Part shown: positions 1 through 6,818 of the stretch, piece by piece
Position numbering within the stretch: the first letter of the stretch is position 1
Layout: every line of letters begins with the position of its first letter
Assembly: GCA_040255585.1 (NCBI GenBank)
Contig: JBDZVI010000108.1
Coordinates: 1-7,764 of the forward strand
Length of the DNA: 7,764 nucleotides
DNA from: JAAYYF01 sp040255585
Lineage (GTDB): Bacteria; Deinococcota; Deinococci; Deinococcales; Trueperaceae
Direction of reading: 5' to 3'
Notes under the pieces: model-generated
Databases searched by the model: none
The model's input: only the letters and a program-made list of their open reading frames with translations
What the model was told of the DNA's origin: nothing
Made by a program: the position numbers and the translations under genes

Positions 1-480
1 GACCCCCGCCAGGAAGGTGCCCGTACAGAGGACTACCGCGGGCGCAGCCAGCGTTCGACCGTCCGTCGTCATCACCCCGGTCACGGATCCGGCGGCGGCG
101 AGCAGTTCCGCCACCTCGGCCCGCACTATCGTCACGAGCGGCTCGCTCTCGACCAGGGCCCTGGCAGCTGCTGCGTATCCGTCGCGTTCGTTCTGAACCC
201 GCAGTGACTGCACAGCCGCCCCTTTCGAGGCGTTGAGCATGCGCGTATGTATGGCCGTCTCGTCCGCCAAGCGGCCCATGACGCCGCCGAGGGCGTGCAG
301 TTCGAACACGAGCTGCGACTTGCCGGGTCCCCCGATCGCGGGGTTGCACGGCATGACGCCGATCTTGTCAGGGTTGGGGATGACCAGCGCCGTCCGCGCC
401 CCGAGGCGGGCCGCGGCGATGGCCGCCTCGATGCCCGCATGCCCTCCCCCTACGACGACCACGTCGAACTCTTGTCGCAT
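1..480 (-). CDS. mnmG: MnmG (GidA), tRNA uridine-34 5-carboxymethylaminomethyl modification enzyme, N-terminal part
   Basis: This is the FAD-binding subunit of the MnmE-MnmG complex, which modifies the wobble uridine (U34) of certain tRNAs in the cytoplasm. The frame stays open from the ATG at 480-478 to base 1, giving 160 residues. The family is usually about 600-650 residues, so roughly three quarters lie beyond the left edge. Visible motifs are the Rossmann FAD-binding VVVVGGGHAGIEAAIAAARLG (about residues 7-27), MPCNPAIGGPGKSQLV (about 43-58), then LHALGGVMGRLAD and RMLNASKGAAVQSLR. GPGKSQLV, rather than the GIGKGHLV seen in many bacteria, matches what I recall of Thermus/Deinococcus MnmG. 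The start is supported by a GGGAGGG ribosome-binding site (485-491 on the plus strand) five to six bases upstream. The gene is divergent from dnaA. TrmFO is a related alternative, but the CNPAIGG/SKGAAVQSLR blocks favour MnmG. Confidence 0.95.
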   Translation of the reverse strand, partial: MRQEFDVVVVGGGHAGIEAAIAAARLGARTALVIPNPDKIGVMPCNPAIGGPGKSQLVFELHALGGVMGRLADETAIHTRMLNASKGAAVQSLRVQNERDGYAAAARALVESEPLVTIVRAEVAELLAAAGSVTGVMTTDGRTLAAPAVVLCTGTFLAGV

Positions 481-504
481 CCTGCCCTCCCTCGACCGAG
501 GTAT

Positions 505-528
505 GCCGTACGGGGCAGCCCGTACGGC
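505..528 (-). promoter_or_regulatory. Perfect 10-bp inverted repeat in the mnmG leader
   Basis: GCCGTACGGG (505-514), a four-base GCAG loop, and CCCGTACGGC (519-528) pair perfectly over 10 bp. The element lies 25-48 bases upstream of the mnmG ATG and would fold as a hairpin in its mRNA leader. Each arm also contains the 8-bp palindrome CCGTACGG (506-513 and 520-527), 14 bp apart. It could therefore equally be two operator half-sites read as DNA. The structure is seen directly; a regulatory role is inferred. Confidence 0.55.
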
Positions 529-608
529 CGCGCCCCGCGGTTCTGCAGCGCTCGGTTCCATGGCGCTCGGTTTCGCACCACTCTGCAAGCGCCGAGCAAG
601 CGCCCACG

Positions 609-614
609 AGTATA
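609..614 (-). promoter_or_regulatory. Candidate -10 element for mnmG
   Basis: Read on the minus strand, 614-609 is TATACT, five of six matches to the sigma-70-type TATAAT. It is about 130 bases upstream of the mnmG start. No good -35 lies at 16-18 bp; TTGCAA at 643-638 is 23 bp away, which is too far. This is a weak assignment based on the -10 hexamer and orientation only. Confidence 0.22.
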
Positions 615-679
615 GCGGGAAGGCCTCGCCCTCGCGGTTGCAAGGCCAGCGCACGCCAGGCTCCGTCGCGAGGAGCGTC

Positions 680-688
680 TGGTACACT
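680..688 (+). promoter_or_regulatory. Extended -10 promoter element upstream of dnaA
   Basis: TGGTACACT fits the extended -10 pattern TGn-TATAAT (TACACT matches four of six, with the upstream TG). No clear -35 precedes it, but extended -10 promoters can work without one. Transcription would start near 695 and give a leader of about 400 nt before dnaA, containing the repeats described here. The motif is seen directly; its promoter role is inferred. Confidence 0.35.
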
Positions 689-916
689 GCCTCGGTCAAC
701 GGCGCCCGCGGTGGAACCCGAGCATGAGCACGGTCCAAGGCGGGCACGAGCTACCAGGCCGGCACCGTCAATCGGACGAGCTCGCTGTGAAGAAGGGCCG
801 CCGCGCACCGCACCGGGTCGCTAGCCGCGCTCGGCTGCCGTTGGCGGTCAGTTCAGCGCTCTCGTCCGCTCGGAGCTAGGGCCGGCTCGGTACCTCGGTT
901 CGCTCGAGGCTACGGC

Positions 917-964
917 TCACTCGGCGGTTCGCTTGGCGGCCCGCTTAGCGGTTCGCTCGGCGCA
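917..964. repeat. Degenerate 12-bp tandem repeat, four copies
   Basis: Four consecutive 12-mers share a core: TCACTCGGCGGT (917-928), TCGCTTGGCGGC (929-940), CCGCTTAGCGGT (941-952) and TCGCTCGGCGCA (953-964). The approximate consensus is TCGCTyGGCGGT. Unit three contains a small inverted repeat, CCGC-TTA-GCGG (941-951). A related GGTTCGCTCG occurs just before the array at 898-906. The array is not a recognised DnaA-box array and its function is unknown. Confidence 0.6.
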
Positions 965-1030
965 CCGGCACTCTCGGCACTTGGCGAAGCACCCTGCCTA
1001 GTCCTCGGGGCGCGTCCTCGGGGAGCCGAC

Positions 1031-1060
1031 TTGCCCCCGAGTGGCGGGCGATGCCAGAAT
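1031..1060 (+). promoter_or_regulatory. dnaA: Candidate dnaA-proximal promoter
   Basis: TTGCCC (1031-1036) and CAGAAT (1055-1060) are separated by 18 bp, and TGC precedes the -10 to give an extended form. Each hexamer matches the sigma-70 consensus at four of six positions. The predicted transcript would begin near 1067, about 33 nt before the dnaA ATG. Both hexamers are weak, so this is only a candidate. Confidence 0.25.
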
Positions 1061-1099
1061 CGGCGTCTCGCAGGACCAGTAGGAAGGGGAACGTTCACG

Positions 1100-2443
1100 A
1101 TGGCGGGCAAGGCACAGGGGATGTGGGACGACGTCATCGCGCGCATCCGCGCCGAGATCCCCGAGGTCGAGTTCCGCACGTGGTTCAGCCAGGTGACCCC
1201 GCAAGGTATCGAGGGGGGCGCGTTCGTCCTCGGAGTACCCCACTCCTTCGCCCGCGATTGGCTCAAGTCCAACTATGGAGACGTGATCGAGACGGCGCTG
1301 CGCGAGCTAGGCGTCGAGCCCCCACGAGTCGCGTTCCAGGTAACCGGCAGTAAGGTCATAGAGCAGCAGGACATGTTCAGCACGCCGCCTACGCCGGAGA
1401 CGCGCGCGGAGTCGCCCGAGGTCCGTCGCCCCAAGCTGAACCCCAAATACGTCTTCTCGCACTTCGTGGTCGGACCCAACAACAACCTCGCTCACGCCGC
1501 GGCGCGCGCGGTGGTCGAGGCCCCCGGCAAGGCGTACAACCCCCTCTTCCTGTACGGGGAGTCCGGCCTTGGCAAGACCCATCTCATGCACGCCGTTGGA
1601 CACGCGGTCTTCGAGTCCCGGCCGGACCTCCAGATCGAGTACGTGACCACGGAGGCGTTCACCAACGACCTGATCTCCGCCATCGCCGAGCGTCGCATGA
1701 CCCAGTTCCGCGATCGCTACCGCACCGTAGACATCCTGCTCATCGACGACATCCAGTTCATCGCCGGCAAGGAGCGCACGCAGGAGGAGTTCTTCCACAC
1801 GTTCAACGCCCTCTACGAGTCCGGCAAGCAGTTGATCGTGTCGTCGGACCGTCCCCCGAAGGACATCCCCACCCTCGAGAAGCGCCTGAGAAGCAGGTTC
1901 GAGTGGGGACTGATAACCGATATCCAGGCTCCCGAACTGGAGACTCGCATCGCGATCCTCGGGATGAACGCCGAGTACCGCGGCGTCAAGGTACCGGCCG
2001 AGGTCATCGATTACATCGCGAGGCACGTGACCTCGAACATCCGCGAGCTCGAGGGGGCGCTGGTGCGCGCCATCGTCTACGCGTCCATGAACCAGTCGCC
2101 GCTCAACCGCCAGACCGTGGCGCGCGCCCTCTCGGACGTCTTCGCGCCGGGCGACATCAACCTGACGATGCCGGACATCCTCAAGCGCACCGCCGAGCAC
2201 TTCGGTGTCAAGCCGGACGACGTGCGAGGCAAGGGCAGACGGCAGGAACTCGTTGTGCCGCGCCAAGTGGCCATGTACCTGATCCGCGAGCTGACCACGC
2301 ACTCCTATCCTGAGATCGGGCAGTACTTCGCCGACCGCGACCATTCGACCGTCATGTACGCGGTACAGAAGATCGAGGGCATCATCCAGGAGGAGAGCGA
2401 CCTCAGCAGAGCGGTCCGCACCCTGCGCGAGTCTCTCGTATGA
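1100..2443 (+). CDS. dnaA: Chromosomal replication initiator protein DnaA
   Basis: DnaA binds DnaA boxes at oriC, forms an ATP-dependent filament, melts the origin and recruits the helicase. The protein has 447 residues, normal for the family. Domain I spans about 1-85 (MWDDVIARIRAEIPEVEFRTW), followed by a short linker domain II to about 113. The AAA+ domain has Walker A GESGLGKT (153-160), Walker B DILLIDDIQF (211-220), sensor 1 in IVSSD (246-250), an arginine finger R266 in LRSRF, and a sensor 2 arginine R315 in SNIRELEGAL. The C-terminal DNA-binding domain carries the initiator signature ADRDHSTVMYAVQKI (411-425). The ATG at 1100 was chosen because AGGAAGGGG lies about 10 bases upstream and the product begins as homologues do. 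An in-frame TTG at 1031 would add 23 unconserved residues. The gene adjoins the predicted origin. Confidence 0.98.
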   Translation: MAGKAQGMWDDVIARIRAEIPEVEFRTWFSQVTPQGIEGGAFVLGVPHSFARDWLKSNYGDVIETALRELGVEPPRVAFQVTGSKVIEQQDMFSTPPTPETRAESPEVRRPKLNPKYVFSHFVVGPNNNLAHAAARAVVEAPGKAYNPLFLYGESGLGKTHLMHAVGHAVFESRPDLQIEYVTTEAFTNDLISAIAERRMTQFRDRYRTVDILLIDDIQFIAGKERTQEEFFHTFNALYESGKQLIVSSDRPPKDIPTLEKRLRSRFEWGLITDIQAPELETRIAILGMNAEYRGVKVPAEVIDYIARHVTSNIRELEGALVRAIVYASMNQSPLNRQTVARALSDVFAPGDINLTMPDILKRTAEHFGVKPDDVRGKGRRQELVVPRQVAMYLIRELTTHSYPEIGQYFADRDHSTVMYAVQKIEGIIQEESDLSRAVRTLRESLV

Positions 2444-2475
2444 AACCGCCAGCGGACCCCCGAAGCCCGGTCGGC

Positions 2476-2531
2476 TGTTGATAACCCTGTGGATAAGCTT
2501 GTAGACAAGCTGTCGAACATGCTGTGAAGAA
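2476..2531 (-). repeat. DnaA-box array, left half, five phased sites
   Basis: The sites are TGTTGATAA (2476-2484), TGTGGATAA (2488-2496, a perfect match to the reverse complement of TTATCCACA), TGTAGACAA (2500-2508), TGTCGAACA (2511-2519) and TGTGAAGAA (2523-2531). Their starts are 12, 12, 11 and 12 bp apart. The first and third match closely, while the fourth and fifth are degenerate and lower-affinity if used. All point the same way, as expected for cooperative DnaA assembly. Confidence 0.72.
2496..2511. repeat. 16-bp inverted repeat inside the origin array
   Basis: AGCTTGT (2496-2502), central AG, and ACAAGCT (2505-2511) form perfect 7-bp arms. The repeat covers the third DnaA-box-like site and touches its two neighbours. 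It could be a binding site for a dimeric protein, a small cruciform, or a by-product of box overlap. The structure is seen directly; its role is unknown. Confidence 0.5.
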
Positions 2532-2577
2532 CCGTTCGAGGCTCGGGACTGTTGAGGGTAGCTGACAAGTAGCGGAC

Positions 2578-2670
2578 CGTTCCACAGGGAACCCGTACTA
2601 GTCCACAGTTCGGTCCACAGCCCAGATACCGTGCCTCACGCGTGGCGTCGCGTTATCGACAGTCTCCACA
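2578..2670 (+). repeat. DnaA-box array, right half, five sites
   Basis: In TTATCCACA orientation the sites are CGTTCCACA (2578-2586), TAGTCCACA (2599-2607), CGGTCCACA (2611-2619), TTATCGACA (2653-2661, eight of nine) and GTCTCCACA (2662-2670). Four of them share TCCACAG (starting 2581, 2602, 2614 and 2665), conserving the 3' half of the box while the TTA half varies. The second and third are again 12 bp apart, and the last two are directly adjacent. Confidence 0.65.
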
Positions 2671-2732
2671 GGGCCTACTAGGTAGGAGGGTGAGGCTTTC
2701 CTTTAGGTTGAAACCTAGCAAGAGTAATCAGT
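2671..2732. other. Candidate DnaA-trio and unwinding element
   Basis: Directly after the last DnaA box come GGGC and then CTACTA (2675-2680), two repeats of the trio known from Bacillus subtilis oriC (3'-GAT-5' on the other strand). A GC-rich patch follows, then an AT-rich stretch (2697-2730, about 35% GC). Inside this stretch lies a perfect inverted repeat, TAGGTT-GA-AACCTA (2704-2717). The order box, GC step, trio and AT-rich DNA fits the basal unwinding system. With only two clear trios the match is suggestive, not proven. Confidence 0.45.
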
Positions 2733-2872
2733 GGTGGCCGAGGAGGCCCGTGGGTCTACCATATGGAAACCTCGCCAGGAAGGGCTTAACAAGGTATGCT
2801 CTGACACCGGGCGCAGCCTTCGACAGAGTGTGGAGGCAACCGGTTCGTGTTACCCACCCTCGGAAGGTACCC

Positions 2873-2923
2873 ATGGTGACGAACGAGGAGCGCGTGGAGA
2901 AGGAACCCAGGAGAGTCGCATGA
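2873..2923 (+). CDS. Upstream 16-codon reading frame overlapping the dnaN start
   Basis: ATG at 2873 opens a 16-codon frame (MVTNEERVEKEPRRVA) ending in TGA at 2921-2923. That TGA overlaps the dnaN ATG (2920-2922) as ATGA. GGAAGG (2862-2867) sits five bases before its ATG, a good ribosome-binding site. The dnaN ribosome-binding site (AGGAG, 2909-2913) lies inside it. Ribosomes translating this peptide would end on the dnaN start, which suggests translational coupling or leader-peptide control. The peptide is highly charged and resembles nothing I recognise. The possible promoter for this transcript is weak: TATGCT (2795-2800) with no clear -35. Start, stop and spacing are seen directly; expression is inferred. 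Confidence 0.4.
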   Translation: MVTNEERVEKEPRRVA

Positions 2924-4011
2924 AGGTGCTCGTCCCGAAGAAGAGCCTCGCCGACACACTCGCACGCGTCGAACGCATCGTGCCGAGCCGGTCAAGCAAC
3001 CCTGGCCTGAGCTTGTTACGTATAGACGTCGTCGAGGATGGCATGGAACTCAGCGGGTCGAACATGGATGTCGATATCCGCGCGCGCTTCGCGGTCGACG
3101 CGCCGGCCAGGGGAAGCTACGCCGTCGTGGGCCATGTGTTCAGCCAGGTGGTACGCGCCCTTCCGGGCGAGGATGTCCAACTGGACCTGGGCGACGACGA
3201 GATGCAGATCAGCTCCGGCTCCTACTCCACGAAGCTGCAGCTGATGTCGCCATCGTCGGCGCCGGTGCTCAACTTCGGTACCCGGTTCGACGGCGGCATC
3301 GACGCGGCGCAGTTGGCCCGGGCGCTCTCGTCCGTGAAGTACGCGGCCTCGGTAGCCGACTTCCAGGCGGTGTTCCGCGGGGTCAAGCTGGAACTGGCCG
3401 ACGGTCGCACGCGCGCGGTGGCGACGGATGGCTTCAGGCTCGCGTATTACGACCTCAAGGAAAGCAGCGGTCTCAACACCGAGGTGATCGTGCCCGCCCG
3501 CAGTGTCGACGAACTCCTCCGGGTGCTCGGTGACGGCGAGGTAAAGCTGGCGCTCGAGCCCGGTCAGCTTTCCGTCCAGCACGGGAACTACTCCCTCAAC
3601 TTGAAGCTCATGGACGGGACGTTCCCCGACTACGAGCGTGTCATCCCCAAGACCTTCCCCGTTAGCATCACCCTGGACGCTGCGCGCCTCGCCGAGGCCG
3701 TAGCCAGGGTCGCTCTCATGGCCGACAAGACGACCAACAACCGCGTCGACCTGTTCGTTAAGGGCGGCGAGTTGCGCATCACGGCAGAGGGCAGCTTCGG
3801 TCGCAGCCAAGAGGCGCTGTCGGTGATGCAGGAGGGCACGGATCCGGAGATCGGCCTGGCCTACAACAGCAAGTACCTCACAGACGCCCTCTCCCCCGCG
3901 GATGGCGAGGTGCGGTTGAGCTTCTCCGGCTCCAACTCCGCCCCGAGCGTGGTCACGGACCTCGGCGACAGCAGTTACCTCGCCATGGTCGTGCCGCTCA
4001 GGACTTCGTAA
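2920..4011 (+). CDS. dnaN: DNA polymerase III beta subunit (sliding clamp)
   Basis: This is the ring-shaped homodimeric clamp that encircles DNA and tethers DNA polymerase III and repair proteins. It has 363 residues, the usual length, and begins MKVLVPKKSLADTLARVERIV as family members do. Three repeated clamp domains are expected at roughly 1-120, 125-245 and 246-363. Recognisable blocks are VATDGFRLAYYDL (167-179), KLMDGTFPDYERVIP (229-243), YNSKYLTDAL (315-324) and the C-terminal MVVPLR (356-361), which lines the peptide-binding cleft in known clamps. AGGAG (2909-2913), six bases upstream, fixes the ATG at 2920. The frame is open upstream to 2731, but that extension is unlike any clamp N-terminus. 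The gene follows oriC, overlaps the upstream 16-codon frame by ATGA, and is 19 bp from eno, so it probably heads a dnaN-eno-pyk operon. Confidence 0.97.
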   Translation: MKVLVPKKSLADTLARVERIVPSRSSNPGLSLLRIDVVEDGMELSGSNMDVDIRARFAVDAPARGSYAVVGHVFSQVVRALPGEDVQLDLGDDEMQISSGSYSTKLQLMSPSSAPVLNFGTRFDGGIDAAQLARALSSVKYAASVADFQAVFRGVKLELADGRTRAVATDGFRLAYYDLKESSGLNTEVIVPARSVDELLRVLGDGEVKLALEPGQLSVQHGNYSLNLKLMDGTFPDYERVIPKTFPVSITLDAARLAEAVARVALMADKTTNNRVDLFVKGGELRITAEGSFGRSQEALSVMQEGTDPEIGLAYNSKYLTDALSPADGEVRLSFSGSNSAPSVVTDLGDSSYLAMVVPLRTS

Positions 4012-4030
4012 CCCTGTTCCAGGAGGAACG

Positions 4031-5301
<1,271 letters not shown>

Positions 5302-5305
<4 letters not shown>

Positions 5306-6729
5306 AGCAGAGGCGCTGCACCAAGATCGTAGCTACCTTGGGCCCCGTGTCGAGCTCGCCGGACGTGATCCAGAACCTGCTCGAGGCGGGCGTCAACGTC
5401 TTCCGCCTCAACTTCTCGCACGGCGCCCAGGAAGTACACCGCGCGACGGTCGACACCATCCGCACCACGGCCGAGAAGCTCGGTGTGTCCGTCGGCATCC
5501 TGCAGGACCTCCAAGGTCCGAAGATCCGCGTGGCCCGCTTCAAGGACGACCACGTCACCCTCGTTCCGGGCCAGGAGTTCACCCTCACGTGCGGCGATTC
5601 GAGCCCCGGCGACGGGACGCGGGTCGGTGTCACCTACACGAACCTGGTCAACGACCTCAAGGTCGGCGACATGCTCCTGCTCGACGACGGTCGCCTGGAG
5701 TTGCGCGTCACGGGCATTCAGGACGACGACATCCATACCGAGGTGGTCGTCGGGGGGGTGCTCAGCAACAACAAGGGCATCAACATCCCTGGCGCCCACC
5801 TCAGCATCCCCGCCTTGACAGACAAGGACGTGGAGGACCTCCGCTTCGGGGCGGAGTTGGACGTCGACTGGGTGGCCATGAGCTTCGTGCGCACCCGCGA
5901 CGACCTCCTCCTGGCGCGGCACTACCTGGCCCGCGCGGGTTCCCAGGCGCGCCTCATGGCCAAGATCGAGAAGCCGAGCGCCGTCGAGCGCTTCAGCGAG
6001 ATCCTGCAAGAGGTGGACGGCATCATGGTGGCCCGCGGCGACCTTGGCGTCGAGATGCCGGCGGAACGGGTGCCGCTCATCCAGAAGCAGCTCATCCGCG
6101 AGTGCATGCAGGCGGGCAAGCCCGTCATAACGGCTACCCAGATGCTCGAGTCGATGATCACGAACCCGACGCCCACGCGGGCGGAAGCTTCCGACGTCGC
6201 CAACGCGATCTTCGACGGCACCGACGCCGTGATGCTCTCGGCCGAGACGGCGGTGGGCGCCTACCCCGTCGAGGCGGTACGCATGATGGACCGTATCGCC
6301 AGGGCGGTCGAGGCGTCGCCGGAGTACCGGGACGCCATGCACCAGCTGATACCGACGGCCGACGCCTCGACGGCCGACGCCGTGGCGCTGGCGGCGGTCG
6401 AGATGGCGTACAACCTCGACGCGCGGCTTATCGTCACGTTCACGTCGAGCGGCAACACGGCGCTGCGCGTGTCACGCAACCGCCCGCCGACGCCGGTCCT
6501 CGCCATAACCCCGAACCCGCGGGCGCTCAGACAGATGATGGTCGCCTGGAGCGTCGTCCCCTACCTGAGCGAGGACATCCATAACACCGACGAGATGGTG
6601 GTCGTGGCCAAGCGCGGCATCGAGGCGACCGAGCTGATAGGACGCGACGACCGCTTCATAATCACGGCCGGCGTGCCGTTCGGCATGCGGGGCACGACCA
6701 ACCTCATCCGCGTGGAGCGCAACCGCTGA
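5302..6729 (+). CDS. pyk: Pyruvate kinase
   Basis: Pyruvate kinase transfers phosphate from phosphoenolpyruvate to ADP, giving pyruvate and ATP (EC 2.7.1.40). It has 475 residues, a normal bacterial length. Motifs are TKIVATLGP (7-15), RLNFSHG (35-41), LQDLQGPKIR (68-77), the catalytic Lys221 in the signature MAKIEKPSAVERF (219-231), Glu223 and Asp247 (ARGDLGVE) as probable metal ligands, TATQMLESMI (277-286) and SDVANAIFDGTDAVMLSAET (297-316). The C-terminal allosteric-type domain is present (about 350-475). Lys74 in GPKIR stands where K+-dependent enzymes have Glu (GPEIR), as in Escherichia coli PykA. The ATG overlaps the eno stop by four bases, and only a weak AAGG precedes it, so translation probably depends on coupling to eno. 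A 15-bp internal repeat (6353-6381) encodes TADAS-TADA near the start of the C-terminal domain. Confidence 0.97.
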
Positions 6730-6737
6730 GTAGACCA

Positions 6738-6752
6738 GACGCCGAAGGCGTC
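6738..6752 (+). terminator. Small hairpin just after pyk
   Basis: GACGCC (6738-6743), loop GAA, and GGCGTC (6747-6752) form a 6-bp stem nine bases after the pyk stop. No T-run follows, so it is at best a weak terminator or an mRNA 3'-end stabiliser. Confidence 0.35.
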
Positions 6753-6782
6753 CGGCCGCCGCGGTAGCCACCGAACCCCGAA

Positions 6783-6802
6783 CCGAGGCAAGCGCGCCTC
6801 GG
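6783..6802. terminator. Second hairpin between convergent operons
   Basis: CCGAGGC (6783-6789), a six-base loop, and GCCTCGG (6796-6802) pair over 7 bp. No T-run is adjacent on either strand. Its position between convergent genes suggests a part in ending transcription from one or both sides. Confidence 0.35.
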
Positions 6803-6818
6803 GTGCGCCCCAAGCGAA

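Larger units (their letters stand above)
481..1099. other. Divergent mnmG-dnaA intergenic region
   Basis: No convincing gene lies in this 619-bp gap. It holds the mnmG ribosome-binding site and leader inverted repeat, a possible mnmG -10, an extended -10 directed at dnaA (680-688), an unsupported 51-codon frame (724-879), one DnaA-box-like TGTGAAGAA (786-794), a 12-bp degenerate tandem repeat (917-964), a 10-bp direct repeat (GTCCTCGGGG at 1001-1010 and 1014-1023) and a dnaA-proximal promoter candidate. The rpmH and rnpA genes often found upstream of dnaA in bacteria are absent, and no L34-like peptide is seen in any frame. Confidence 0.7.
2444..2732. other. oriC: Predicted chromosomal origin of replication (oriC)
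   Basis: The gap between dnaA and dnaN is a classical origin location. Here it holds a dense set of 9-mers resembling TTATCCACA or its reverse complement TGTGGATAA: five on the left in TGTGGATAA orientation and five on the right in the opposite orientation. After the last box come a short GC-rich step, CTACTA, and a locally AT-rich stretch (2697-2730, 12 G/C of 34) in an otherwise strongly GC-rich window. This resembles the Bacillus subtilis arrangement of DnaA boxes, GC cluster, DnaA-trio and unwinding element. Origin identity is inferred from these motifs and gene context; GC skew could not be computed here. Confidence 0.82.

Noticed and set aside
368..808. 146-codon minus-strand frame overlapping the mnmG start and leader
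   Set aside because: It is in a different frame from mnmG, Arg/Gly-rich and without motifs, and it runs through the leader inverted repeat.
1031..1099. N-terminal extension of DnaA from a TTG at 1031
   Set aside because: The 23 added residues are Arg/Gly-rich and unlike DnaA, no ribosome-binding site precedes the TTG, and a good one precedes the ATG at 1100.
2022..2036. CACGTG-centred symmetric sequence in dnaA
   Set aside because: It lies in the coding region of a conserved AAA+ segment and lacks the GTTTC/GAAAC flanks of parS.
1307..2344. 345-codon minus-strand frame opposite dnaA
   Set aside because: It is a GC-driven shadow with Val/Arg/Asp-rich composition, no recognisable domain and a complete conserved gene on the other strand.
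2579..2592. Possible parS site: GTTCCACAGGGAAC resembles GTTTCACGTGAAAC
   Set aside because: The central CACGTG needed for ParB recognition is broken (CACAGG), and only 10 of 16 positions match. It is better explained as a DnaA-box-like site beside a chance GGAAC.
2731..2919. N-terminal extension of DnaN from 2731
   Set aside because: The clamp family begins at MKVLVPKK; the upstream frame is unconserved in character, and AGGAG fits the ATG at 2920.
5752..5758. Run of seven G in pyk as a possible slippage or frameshift site
   Set aside because: The frame is intact on both sides and the encoded VVVGGVLSNNKG is conserved, so it is an ordinary GC-rich codon run.
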